In this document: piece by piece, positions 37,196 through 45,995 of the stretch | Layout of the letters: every line of letters begins with the position of its first letter | How positions within the stretch are numbered: the stretch's first letter is position 1 | Source of the DNA: Sphingomonas sp. TDK1 | Lineage (GTDB): Bacteria; Pseudomonadota; Alphaproteobacteria; Sphingomonadales; Sphingomonadaceae | Length of the DNA: 64,000 nt | Direction: 5' to 3' | NCBI RefSeq assembly: GCF_001650735.1 | Contig: NZ_LXVY01000005.1 | Coordinates: forward strand, 124,001 to 188,000 | Notes under the pieces: generated by a model | Told to the model about the DNA's origin: nothing | The model's input: only the letters and a program-made list of their open reading frames with translations | Database searches by the model: none | Translations under genes and position numbers: made by a program

Positions 37196-39814
37196 ATGAA
37201 CGACCGCCCCAATCCCGACGCGCTGCTGCGCGAAGCCCGGCGCGAGGCGCGCGGCCGGCTGAAGATCTTCCTCGGCGCGGCCCCGGGCGTGGGCAAGACC
37301 TTCGAGATGCTCCGCGAAGGCGCCGAGCGGCTCCGCGACGGGAAGGACGTGGTGATCGGCGTGGTCGAGACGCATGGCCGCGCCGAGACCGAAGCGCTGG
37401 TCGCGCCGTTCGAGGTGCTTCCCCGCAAGGCCGTGGAGCATCAGAGCCATCGGCTGGAGGAGATGGATCTCGACGCGATCCTCGCCCGCCGCCCGAAACT
37501 GGTGCTGGTCGACGAGCTTGCCCACACCAACGCCCCCGGTTGCCGCCACCCCAAGCGCTGGCAGGACGTGGAGGAGCTGCGGGACGCGGGCATCCATGTC
37601 TACACCACGCTCAACGTCCAGCATGTCGAGAGCCTCAACGATGTGGTGGCGAGCGTTACGCGTGTGCGGGTGCGCGAGACGGTGCCCGATGCGATCTTCG
37701 ACGATGCCGAGATCGAACTGGTCGACCTGCCGCCGGACGAGCTGATCGACCGGCTGAAGGAGGGCAAGGTCTATGTGCCCGCCGAGGCATCCCGCGCGCT
37801 CGCCCATTTCTTTTCCAAGGCGAACCTTTCCGCGCTGCGCGAGATGGCGCTGCGCCGCGCCGCGCTCAGCGTCGACCGGGCGATGCTCGACCATCTCGAC
37901 GCGCTGGCAGTGCCGGGTACCTTTGCTGCCGGCGAACGCGTATTGGTGGCCGTCAGCGAACTTCCCGGCGGCGACGGGCTGGTCCGAGCGGGCAAGCGAC
38001 TGGCCGACGCCTTGAAAGCACCCTGGCAGGTCGTATTCATCGAGACGCCCCGCGCCGAACGCTTCCGTCCCGAGCAGCGCCACCGCGTTGCGGAGACCCT
38101 GCAGCTGGCGAGCAGCCTCGGCGCCACCGTCGCCACGGTGCCCGCCGCCACCGTGATCGACGGGTTGCGCACCCATGTCTCCGGCATGCGCGCCACCCAG
38201 CTGGTGATCGGCCGTTCGCGCCGCAGCTGGTGGTTCGAGCTGCGCCACGGTTCGGTCGTGGAATCGATGCTGCGCGCCAGCCAGGGGGTGGCGGTCCATG
38301 TCCTTCCCGCCGCGGAAGACCGGGTGCGCGAACGGCGTGCGCCTGCCCTTCCCGCCCTGGGCCGGTGGCAGGAGCATGGGATCGGCGTGCTCGCCGTAGC
38401 GCTTACGGTGATCCTCGGCCGGGCAACGTTGCCGCTGATCGGTGCGGGCGGCACGGATCTCCTGTTCCTGCTGCCGGTGATCCTCATCGCCTTCCGCTCC
38501 GGCTTTGGGCCGGGCGTGTCGACCGCGATGATCGCGGGCCTCGCCTATAACTTCTTCTTCCTGCCGCCGCTCTACACCTTCACCATCGGCGAGCCGCAGA
38601 GCGTGCTCACCTTCTTCGTGCTGACGGGGATCGCGCTGTTCACCGCCAACCTCACCGGCCGGTTGCGCGCGCGTGCCACCTTGGGCACCCGCAGCGCGCA
38701 GGAAAATGCCGCCGTCGCGGCTTTCGGCCAGGCGCTCGCCCGTGCGTCCGACACCAGCTCCACCAGCAGGGTGGTGTGCGAGGAAATCGCGCAGCTGCTC
38801 GACGTGGCCGTGGTGCTCCTCGCGCGACGCGACGGTGCATTGGTGCGGGTTACGAGCTGTCCCGAAGACGCACCGCCGATGGGCGCGGTCGACCACGCCG
38901 CCGCCGAGTGGGCGTGGAGCAGCGGCGAGGCCGGCGGCGTCGGTACCGGCACGCTGATCGCCGCCGACTGGCAGTTCCACCCCTTGCGCACCAGCCTGGG
39001 CGTGCTCGCGGTGATCGGCCTCGCCGCGCCCGACGGCCGCGAGCCGATCACCGCCGATCGCGCGCTGCTGCTCTCCACCCTGCTCGGCCAGGCGGCGCTG
39101 GCGCATGAGCGGCTGCAGCTCGAGCAGGAGGTGCGCGAAGTATCGGTGCTGCGCGAGCGCGACCGGCTGCGGGCTGCCCTGCTCTCCTCGATCGGACACG
39201 ACCTGCGGACGCCGCTCACTTCGGTCGCGGCTGCGGTGGATGCGCTCGCCCACGCCCATCCCGGCGAACCCGCCACCGCCATCGCCCGCGCCGAAGTCGC
39301 CCGGCTGCGGCGCTTCCTCGACAATCTGATCGACATGGTGCGGATCGACGCGGGCGCAGTGGCGCTGAGCCTGGAGCCGATCGATCTCACCGATGCCGCC
39401 GCCGCCGCCGTTCATGATCTGCGCGACGTGCTGGCGGGTCGCGAACTCGTGCTGCGCGTACCGCCGGACCTGCCGCTGGTCCGCGCCGATCCGCGGCTGC
39501 TGCATCACATCCTGCTCAATCTCCTGTCCAATGCCGCGGTGCATGGCGGAGAGGGGCCCATCGAGATTGTCGGGGAGCGCCGGCTGGAGGGTGTGCGGCT
39601 GGCCGTGCGGGATCATGGGCCGGGCCTGCCCCCCGGCGAGGAAGCCGCCATCTTCGAGACCTTCGCCCGCGGCACCGGCAGCGACCGCGCCGGCGGCAGC
39701 GGCCTCGGGCTGGCCATCGCCAAAGGCTTTGCCGGGGCGATGGATGCGCCGATCCGCGCCGCCGACGCCGACGGTGGCGGCGCCATCTTTGCGATTGATC
39801 TCAAACCGGTCTGA
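37196..39814 (+). CDS. kdpD: KdpD sensor histidine kinase
   Basis: 872 aa. Senses potassium limitation and turgor and phosphorylates KdpE. ATG 37196 has AAGGG six bases upstream; the frame is open to 37043 but lacks family sequence there. Domains in order: KdpD N-terminal domain with Walker-type loop LGAAPGVGKTFEML and VDELAHTNAPGCRHPKRW, a universal-stress-like domain (about 230-370), four membrane helices (DUF4118, about 395-500), a GAF-like segment, the H-box SSIGHDLRTPLTSV, and the ATPase domain with NLLSNAAVHG and GSGLGLAIAKGF. Encoded divergently from the pump genes and from kdpE. Confidence 0.95.
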   Translation: MNDRPNPDALLREARREARGRLKIFLGAAPGVGKTFEMLREGAERLRDGKDVVIGVVETHGRAETEALVAPFEVLPRKAVEHQSHRLEEMDLDAILARRPKLVLVDELAHTNAPGCRHPKRWQDVEELRDAGIHVYTTLNVQHVESLNDVVASVTRVRVRETVPDAIFDDAEIELVDLPPDELIDRLKEGKVYVPAEASRALAHFFSKANLSALREMALRRAALSVDRAMLDHLDALAVPGTFAAGERVLVAVSELPGGDGLVRAGKRLADALKAPWQVVFIETPRAERFRPEQRHRVAETLQLASSLGATVATVPAATVIDGLRTHVSGMRATQLVIGRSRRSWWFELRHGSVVESMLRASQGVAVHVLPAAEDRVRERRAPALPALGRWQEHGIGVLAVALTVILGRATLPLIGAGGTDLLFLLPVILIAFRSGFGPGVSTAMIAGLAYNFFFLPPLYTFTIGEPQSVLTFFVLTGIALFTANLTGRLRARATLGTRSAQENAAVAAFGQALARASDTSSTSRVVCEEIAQLLDVAVVLLARRDGALVRVTSCPEDAPPMGAVDHAAAEWAWSSGEAGGVGTGTLIAADWQFHPLRTSLGVLAVIGLAAPDGREPITADRALLLSTLLGQAALAHERLQLEQEVREVSVLRERDRLRAALLSSIGHDLRTPLTSVAAAVDALAHAHPGEPATAIARAEVARLRRFLDNLIDMVRIDAGAVALSLEPIDLTDAAAAAVHDLRDVLAGRELVLRVPPDLPLVRADPRLLHHILLNLLSNAAVHGGEGPIEIVGERRLEGVRLAVRDHGPGLPPGEEAAIFETFARGTGSDRAGGSGLGLAIAKGFAGAMDAPIRAADADGGGAIFAIDLKPV

Positions 39815-39934
39815 TGCGGCATCGCCACGCCCGCGACGAAAACATCCATATCCGCATTCTTATAACCGGATCGGACTTGCCACGCTGCGCACCAGCCAAC
39901 ATGGTAGCGCTACAGCTGAGGCAGCGAACGGGGC

Positions 39935-40600
39935 GTGGGGGCAAGCGATTTCGATCTGGCGACGCGGTTCGCCAAACTTTTCGCATGTAGCGAAGCCGTC
40001 GCCGCGGAGCTGGCGGCGGCTGCATCGGTGCGCCGGCATGCCCCTGGCGCGCCGATCGTCCATCAGGGCGAAGCCTGCAACCGGCTGATGGTGTTGCTCG
40101 ACGGCCATGTCCGGGCGGCGATGGTCACGCTCGACGGCCGGTTGCTCCAACTGGCCGAGCATCGTCCGGGCGACATTTTCGGTGGGGTGGACCCGGGTCG
40201 CGAGCAGGCCGCCGCGCTTACCGCCGCGACGCCGTCACAGATCGCGAGCTTCGCTACCGCCGATTTCTACGCGCTGGCCGAACGCCATGCCGGTGTGGGG
40301 GTCGTGCTTGCACGCGCGATGGTCCGCCAGTTCGGGGCGCTGACCCAGCTTGTTTCCGCCCGTCTCACCCTGTCCTCGACCGGGCGGGTACATGCCGAGC
40401 TGCTGCGCATGGCGCGCGAGGCGGACGGCCGCTGGATCCGGCCGCTGCCGGTCCTGTCGGACGTCGCGCTGCGCGTGCAGACCGCGCGCGAAACCGTGTC
40501 CCGCGCCGTCTCCGCGCTGGAACGGCGCGGCATTATCATGCGGCACGAGGACGGCTTCGAAATCGTGGCGCCCGCGCGGCTGGAAGCGCTTATCGTTTGA
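39935..40600 (+). CDS. Crp/Fnr-family transcription regulator
   Basis: 221 aa. N-terminal cyclic-nucleotide-binding-like beta-roll with GAPIVHQGEACNRLMVLLDG and the modified pocket RPGDIFGG; C-terminal HTH_Crp with LSDVALRVQTARETVSRAVS and LERRGIIM. No Cys cluster for an Fnr iron-sulphur centre is present. GTG start at 39935 is uncertain because the local sequence is G-rich. It follows kdpD by 120 bases and ends in an 11-base overlap with the convergent SLOG-like gene. Effector unknown. Confidence 0.85.
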   Translation: MGASDFDLATRFAKLFACSEAVAAELAAAASVRRHAPGAPIVHQGEACNRLMVLLDGHVRAAMVTLDGRLLQLAEHRPGDIFGGVDPGREQAAALTAATPSQIASFATADFYALAERHAGVGVVLARAMVRQFGALTQLVSARLTLSSTGRVHAELLRMAREADGRWIRPLPVLSDVALRVQTARETVSRAVSALERRGIIMRHEDGFEIVAPARLEALIV

Positions 40601-42188
40601 AGCGCGGCTTCAGCGCGTACAGCGTGGTCGGCGCATGGCCGATCAACGCGATTTCCCCCACCAGCTCGGCCCGGCCCGCATCGGCGGTGCAGGCGGCCAG
40701 GCTGGCGGCGAAGGCTTCGCTGGCGAAGGTCGCGCCGGCGTTGGTCACGCCCAGAATACGTTCGGCGAGATCGAACGCCCCGCCCAGCTGCACCGGTACG
40801 CCGGTCACCGGATCGTCGATCGACGCGGCAAGGCCGATATGCAGTGCCTGGCGCAGCGGGCCGGTGCCGCCCAACGCCGCCGACAGCCGAACCGCCGCGG
40901 CATAGGCCGGTCGCGCATCGTCGAACGCGAGCAGCAGACGATGCGCCGTCCAGCGCGCGGCGAGCGGCGGGGTGGCGGACAGCGCCGCCCGCAGCGCCGG
41001 TAACCGGGCGACGACATCGCGATCGAGCGCGGCGAAATCCTCGCCCTCCCCACCCATCAGATCGACCGCCAGCACCGTGACGATCTGCGGCGCAGTCTGG
41101 TCGATTGGATGCGGCGTGGACCGCACGCGCAGCGGCAGCAGATGGTGCCGCCGCCCGGCATTGCGCCACAGGCAACCGGCATGGGCGCTCTGCCCCGCGT
41201 CCTCGACCGTGCCGGGGCCCAGCAGCAGTTGCACTGCCTCGGACTGGAGGAGCCCGGCATGCATCGCCGCGCGGCCCATCGCGACGAGATCGGCAAGCCG
41301 GACCGAGGGCATGAATGCTGCGGGGCTCGCCTCGCCCATTTCCTGCACGCTGGCAGCCTCGGCCAGCGCGGCTTCGAACCGCTCGACCCAATGTTCGCCA
41401 TGCGGGCGCACCGAGCGATCGACGAACGCCGCGACGTCGCCGGGCAGCACCACATGGAGCTCGGCACCGCGCGCGATCAGCCGCTCGGCGATCAGCAGGT
41501 CGGCGCCCGCAGCGAGCGCGCCATAGCCGAAGCCCACACGCTCCTGTGCCAGCAGCGCATCGACCGACTCGGAAAGCGCCGCGACGTCCTCGGGCAGCCG
41601 CATATGGCCGGCGAAATGGAGGCTGCGCGGCGGGCGATAGGCATCGAGCCATGCCGCCGGTGCGCCCTGCTCGGCGAGGATCACGCCGAACTGGCGCAGC
41701 GTCGAGGCATGGTCCTCCCAGGCGAGCGGCGCCGCGCCGATCGCGCGGGCGAGCGCGGTCTCGGCGGCGTCGCGGTCGCCGGCGAGCAGCAGCGCCTCGG
41801 CCTCGGTCGCGCCGAGCCAATAGGGGGTTTCGTCGGGAACGCCGGCCTGGAGCAGGTCCTGCACGTCGGCGGCGAGCGCCCGGCTGCCCGCCACGTCCCC
41901 GGCGATCAGCGCGAGCGTCGCCGCGTTGATCAGGGGATAGGGGGCCGGGGCCAGCTGCGCCGCCGCGCTATAGGCGGCGGCGGCTTCGCGGGCATGCTGC
42001 CGCCGGGCCTCGCCGGCGAGCAGCAGTGCCTCGTCCTTGAGGAGCCTGCCGCGCAGGCTGAGCACGGCGGGATCGTCCGCGACGCGGTCATAGCCCGCGT
42101 CGCGAAACATCCGCCAGGCGAGATCGAGCGCACCGGCACGCGCCTGGGCCGTTATCGCTAGCACACTCGACGTCATCCTACCCGGCAT
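40590..42188 (-). CDS. TPR / SLOG-like / cyclase-like multidomain protein
   Basis: 532 aa, soluble. Three parts are visible. Residues about 1-180 are alpha-helical repeats of TPR or TRAFs-binding type (AREAAAAYSAAAQLAPAPYP, GDRDAAETALARAIGAAP). About 185-290 is a Rossmann-like domain reminiscent of SLOG nucleotide-sensor folds (LHFAGHMRLP, GFGYGALAAGADLLIAERLI, GAELHVVLPGD). About 370-532 has the layout of a class III nucleotide cyclase domain: VTVLAVDLMGG, LHIGLAASIDDPVTG, GGAFDLAERILGV and ELVGEIALIGHAPTTLYALK. The second catalytic Asp and the transition-state Asn/Arg pair are not evident, so it may bind but not cyclise. Last gene of the TIR cassette, 31 bases after the small gene. Domain names are my inference. 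Confidence 0.6.
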   Translation of the reverse strand: MPGRMTSSVLAITAQARAGALDLAWRMFRDAGYDRVADDPAVLSLRGRLLKDEALLLAGEARRQHAREAAAAYSAAAQLAPAPYPLINAATLALIAGDVAGSRALAADVQDLLQAGVPDETPYWLGATEAEALLLAGDRDAAETALARAIGAAPLAWEDHASTLRQFGVILAEQGAPAAWLDAYRPPRSLHFAGHMRLPEDVAALSESVDALLAQERVGFGYGALAAGADLLIAERLIARGAELHVVLPGDVAAFVDRSVRPHGEHWVERFEAALAEAASVQEMGEASPAAFMPSVRLADLVAMGRAAMHAGLLQSEAVQLLLGPGTVEDAGQSAHAGCLWRNAGRRHHLLPLRVRSTPHPIDQTAPQIVTVLAVDLMGGEGEDFAALDRDVVARLPALRAALSATPPLAARWTAHRLLLAFDDARPAYAAAVRLSAALGGTGPLRQALHIGLAASIDDPVTGVPVQLGGAFDLAERILGVTNAGATFASEAFAASLAACTADAGRAELVGEIALIGHAPTTLYALKPRFKR

Positions 42189-42219
42189 ACTCCCCTAAAG
42201 CGTTGCAGTGAAACGCCGA

Positions 42220-42840
42220 TCACTCGTCGCCATCGGGCTCCGGCGGCTTGGGCGGCTTCGGCGGATGGTTGCCACCTTGGTTCTCAATATCCGGGTCGAT
42301 GATCGTCGGCATACGCATATTCCCTTGCAAAAAGTCTACGTAAAGATTGAGTCCCTCGCACGTCTTACGGTCCCTGGGATCGGTGACGTACTCCACGAAG
42401 AACCCTACAGCAGCAATCCTTCCATTGTTGTCGAGCAACGGAAATGCACGGCGGTACTTGCCATCCGGATATTCGTGCTTCGTGCTGACGTATAGACTAT
42501 TGGGCGTATATTCCCAAAAGTCCCCGATCAACTTGAAGATGACGCAGCAAGGCTCGCGGACGACAATGTCGAGCGGCGTTGGCGGGGGAGTCGTCGGGCC
42601 GACAAGGATAGGCGTGATGTTCGGCGGCGCAACAACGAAGTCGCGGACGATCTTGGTGAAGTCGTCTTCGGCGGTCACTTCCTTTCCGTTGCCAAACCGA
42701 TCGACATCCTCATATCCTTCGATATGAAAATTCAGATCGCTCAGCGGATAACCACCCTTGCTGCTAGCAAATATCTGATATCGCTTGACCAGCCTTATGT
42801 ACGATGGCGGAAGCACCGACAGCGGATATTGACCATTCAT
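42220..42840 (-). CDS. Unrecognised protein between TIR and SLOG-like genes
   Basis: 206 aa, no signal peptide or membrane segment. Core of beta-rich sequence with a conserved-looking stretch PCCVIFKLIGDFWEYTPNSL and AAVGFFVEYVTDPRDRKTCE; the tail is Pro-rich (HPPKPPKPPEPDGDE). A Pro/Thr-rich linker (GPTTPPPTP) divides it in two. I do not recognise the family. Its ATG overlaps the stop of the TIR gene (ATGA), so the two are co-translated. GC content is about 53% in the line I counted, against more than 70% in the start of the TIR gene, which suggests separate origin. Confidence 0.75.
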   Translation of the reverse strand: MNGQYPLSVLPPSYIRLVKRYQIFASSKGGYPLSDLNFHIEGYEDVDRFGNGKEVTAEDDFTKIVRDFVVAPPNITPILVGPTTPPPTPLDIVVREPCCVIFKLIGDFWEYTPNSLYVSTKHEYPDGKYRRAFPLLDNNGRIAAVGFFVEYVTDPRDRKTCEGLNLYVDFLQGNMRMPTIIDPDIENQGGNHPPKPPKPPEPDGDE

Positions 42841-44423
42841 TTACGTTTCCCCTCGATTTGGCTTAACTCAGCCTTCATCTCCTCCAATCTAGCCGCGAGT
42901 TCTTGATTTTCTGTATCCGCCTCCGTCATCGTACGGAGTTCCGCAATTGCTGTGCGCATCCGCCGTACTGCCGCCGCGGAGTCGCCATGGCGGTATTCTT
43001 CAGAGGCGAGAGCGCGTTCTGCCCAGATCGACACGCGCCGATTGAGCGCATTGCGTGGATCCTGCGCCAACAATCGCTTAAGTAACGCGACCTGCTGCCG
43101 ACGCAGCTCTAACGCCGCATTGGGCTTGCCTGCGTCTATCTGAGCATCTGCCAACCATCCCTGTCGGTTGGCGACATCCCTCCACCGCTGCTCCGAATTT
43201 GGCTCCCGCCGCGCAAGCGCCTCGGTGATGTGGAGAGCCTCGCTGCAGAGTGTTACCGCCCGGTCCGCCATGTGCTGCTTCATTCGAAGTGCACATAAAT
43301 TGCCATTGGCGTAGGTAATTTCTTCCGAGCTGCGCGGATCGACAGGATTTATTGCCATCAATCGGTGCGCAAGCGTAGCGTAAGTTTCTAAATGCGGCTC
43401 GGCGGCACCCAGTTCGCCTGCCTTGAAATGCAGCAAGCCCAGATAGAATTCGCTCTGCGCATGCGCGAACACGATGTCGTACTGGTTCGGCTCCCGCTCG
43501 ATCAGCGCGTGGGTGACGCGGTTGGCCTGGAGGAAGGCGGTGCGGGCGCGGGCGGTTTCCTTGGCCTCCATCGCATCCTCGCCCATCGTCATGATCGCGC
43601 GCGCACGGCGAGCGAGGACGTCGGGGGGCAGCGTCGCCAGATCCTGCTCGCCATAATAGCGCAGCGCGCGCGCATTGGCTTCCCGAAGCACGTCGAGCCG
43701 GCCGACCTCTTTCAGCCGGCCCCGCAAATCGGTCAGCATGAATTCCACCAGCCCCTCCGCCTGGGCACGCCGAGCCTCCGCCTCCCCGCGGGCCCGCACG
43801 GCCAGGATCGTCAATCCGGCCATGGCTAGCAGCAAAAGAATCGCCAGCGCCGTGACGGCCGTCACGCGCCGAACCCGCGCCTGCGCGTCGCGCTGCACCA
43901 GCGCGTCGAGCGGCACCCCCACCGCGCCGGCGACCAGCTTGAGCAGCGCCAGCCGCTTGCCGTCCTTGCCCTCGCGGAAATCGGCGGCGAGCGGCTCGGT
44001 CTCCGCGCCCTCGGCGGTGCGCCGCAGCGGCAGCGGCAGCGCCTCGGCGGGCTCGCCCTGGAACAGCGCGGCGAGCACCGGGCGATCGGGATGGAGTTCG
44101 CGGAACAGCGCGATCTCGCGCGCCACCCATTGCGAGGCGGCACCCGCAGGCGTGCAGACGACGATCAGGCAGGCGGACTCGGCCAGCGCCGCGCGCACCT
44201 CGGCGCTGAGGTCGCTGGCGGCGGAGAGTTCGTCGAGGTCGCGGAAGATCCGCCCCAGCCGCCGCGGCACCGGCCCGAACGCGGCCTCCCGCCCGACCAG
44301 CTTGGCAGGGATGCGATAGCGCTCCAGCGCGCGGTGCAGCCAGCGCGCGCGGGCCCGATCGGCATGGTTGTAGCTGATGAACGCGCCGTACCGCGCGCTC
44401 GCCTCCGGCCCTGTTTCGATCAC
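42837..44423 (-). CDS. TIR-domain protein with membrane helix and TPR repeats
   Basis: 528 aa from GTG 44423, which has AAGGGA five bases upstream (a TTG at 44444 is possible). TIR domain at about residues 10-140: YGAFISYNHADRARARWLHR, IFRDLDELSAASDLS and WVAREIALFRE, whose Glu (about residue 103) matches the position of the catalytic Glu of NAD-cleaving TIRs. A membrane helix follows at about 190-210 (AVTALAILLLLAMAGLTILA), then TPR-like helical repeats to the end. The 3' half of the gene (42841 to about 43480) has far lower GC than the TIR half, which suggests module exchange. The anchored topology would place both TIR and repeats on opposite ends of a single helix. NADase activity is inferred, not shown. 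Confidence 0.82.
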   Translation of the reverse strand: MIETGPEASARYGAFISYNHADRARARWLHRALERYRIPAKLVGREAAFGPVPRRLGRIFRDLDELSAASDLSAEVRAALAESACLIVVCTPAGAASQWVAREIALFRELHPDRPVLAALFQGEPAEALPLPLRRTAEGAETEPLAADFREGKDGKRLALLKLVAGAVGVPLDALVQRDAQARVRRVTAVTALAILLLLAMAGLTILAVRARGEAEARRAQAEGLVEFMLTDLRGRLKEVGRLDVLREANARALRYYGEQDLATLPPDVLARRARAIMTMGEDAMEAKETARARTAFLQANRVTHALIEREPNQYDIVFAHAQSEFYLGLLHFKAGELGAAEPHLETYATLAHRLMAINPVDPRSSEEITYANGNLCALRMKQHMADRAVTLCSEALHITEALARREPNSEQRWRDVANRQGWLADAQIDAGKPNAALELRRQQVALLKRLLAQDPRNALNRRVSIWAERALASEEYRHGDSAAAVRRMRTAIAELRTMTEADTENQELAARLEEMKAELSQIEGKRK

Positions 44424-44547
44424 GTGTTCCCTTCCCGCGCTCAACCTATCTCAGAGCCCCGGAGGAGCGGCAAGTCTCTCGATCCGCATTGATCCTGTCC
44501 CATCGCCGGGCTTGCGACAGCAGCTGCGGAGGCATAGCTGGGCGTCC

Positions 44548-45954
44548 ATGACCGACTCCGTTCTTGCGATCGCCGATGCGCAGCTCGACGCCAGCGTCGA
44601 GCGCCTCGCCGCGCTGATGCGCGTGCCCTCCATTTCCACCGATCCGGCCTATGCCGCCGAGTGCCGCCGTGCCGCCGAGCAGCTCGCCGCCGAACTGGCG
44701 GAGCTCGGCTTCGATGCACGCGTCGCCGATACGCCGGGGCACCCGATGGTAGTCGCGCACCATGACGGCGACGGGCCCCACGTGCTGTTCTACGGCCATT
44801 ACGACGTCCAGCCGGTCGACCCGATCGACTTGTGGACGCGAGACCCGTTCGATCCGTGGATCGACACCCGCGCGGATGGCTCCAAGACGATCGTCGGCCG
44901 CGGCGCCTCGGACGACAAGGGCCAGCTGCGCACCTTCGTCGAGGCGTGCCGCGCGTGGAAGGAAGCGGAAGGCCGCCTGCCCTGCCGCGTCACCATCCTG
45001 TTCGAGGGCGAGGAAGAATCGGGCTCGACCAGCCTGGAGCCCTTCCTCCACGCCCATGCCGAGGAACTGAAGGCCGATTTCGCGCTGATCTGCGACACGC
45101 TGATGTGGGACCGCGATACCCCCGGCATCACCATCGGCCTGCGCGGGATGGCCGCCGGCCAGGTGACGGTCCGCGGGCCCTCGCGCGACCTGCATTCGGG
45201 CCTGTATGGCGGCGCAGCGCGCAATCCGATTCAGCTGCTGGCCAATATCCTCGGTGAGATGAAGGACGCGGACGGCCGGGTTACGCTGGACGGCTTCTAT
45301 GACGGCGTGCCGGACACCGATCCGACGGTACTGGAAAGCTGGAACAAGCTCGGCTTCGACGCCACCGAGTTCCTCGGCGAGATCGGCCTGCGCGTGCCGG
45401 CGGGGGAAACGGGCAAGACCGTACTCGAACAGGTCTGGTCGCGCCCGACCGCCGAGATCAACGGCATGTGGGGCGGCTATACCGGCGAGGGGTTCAAGAC
45501 GGTGATCCCCGCCGAAGCGCACGCCAAGGTGAGCTTCCGTCTGGTCGGCACCCAGGATCCGGACCAGGTGTGGGAGGCGTTCCAGAGCCATGTCCGCACC
45601 CGCCTGCCCGAGGATTGCTCGGCCGAGTTCGTCACCCGCGGCCCCGGCAGCTTCGCTATCAGCCTGGCGAGCGACAGCGGCCCGCTGGCGGCAACGCAGG
45701 GCGCGCTCGATGCGGAATGGGGGAAGTCGGCGCTGCTCGGCTGCGGCGGCTCGATCCCGGTGGTGAACTCGATCCGCTCGATCCTGGGAATGGACAGCGT
45801 GATGGTCGGCTTCGCGCTGCCCGACGACAATATCCACTCGCCCAACGAAAAGTACGAGCTGAAAAGCTTCCACAAGGGCATCCGCTCCTGGGTGCGCATC
45901 CTGGGGGCCCTGGGCGAGACGGTGCGCGCCAACGCCGAGACGGTCGCCGCCTGA
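44548..45954 (+). CDS. M20-family metallopeptidase (dipeptidase)
   Basis: 468 aa, cytosolic di-zinc peptidase of the M20A/DUG1-like branch that hydrolyses dipeptides or similar. Metal ligands: His in FYGHYDVQPVD, bridging Asp in GASDDKGQ, Glu pair in FEGEEESGS, then Asp in LICDTLMWD and a late His near the C-terminus in DDNIHSPNEKYEL. A lid dimerisation domain occupies about residues 195-350. ATG 44548 was taken because the upstream open extension overlaps the divergent TIR gene and has no family sequence. Confidence 0.92.
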   Translation: MTDSVLAIADAQLDASVERLAALMRVPSISTDPAYAAECRRAAEQLAAELAELGFDARVADTPGHPMVVAHHDGDGPHVLFYGHYDVQPVDPIDLWTRDPFDPWIDTRADGSKTIVGRGASDDKGQLRTFVEACRAWKEAEGRLPCRVTILFEGEEESGSTSLEPFLHAHAEELKADFALICDTLMWDRDTPGITIGLRGMAAGQVTVRGPSRDLHSGLYGGAARNPIQLLANILGEMKDADGRVTLDGFYDGVPDTDPTVLESWNKLGFDATEFLGEIGLRVPAGETGKTVLEQVWSRPTAEINGMWGGYTGEGFKTVIPAEAHAKVSFRLVGTQDPDQVWEAFQSHVRTRLPEDCSAEFVTRGPGSFAISLASDSGPLAATQGALDAEWGKSALLGCGGSIPVVNSIRSILGMDSVMVGFALPDDNIHSPNEKYELKSFHKGIRSWVRILGALGETVRANAETVAA

Positions 45955-45995
45955 GACCCGTTGACGCCGGCGAGCGGAAGCGGGATAGGACGACC

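Noticed and set aside
37181..39616. 811-codon minus-strand frame over kdpD
   Set aside because: Antisense shadow of a complete sensor kinase.
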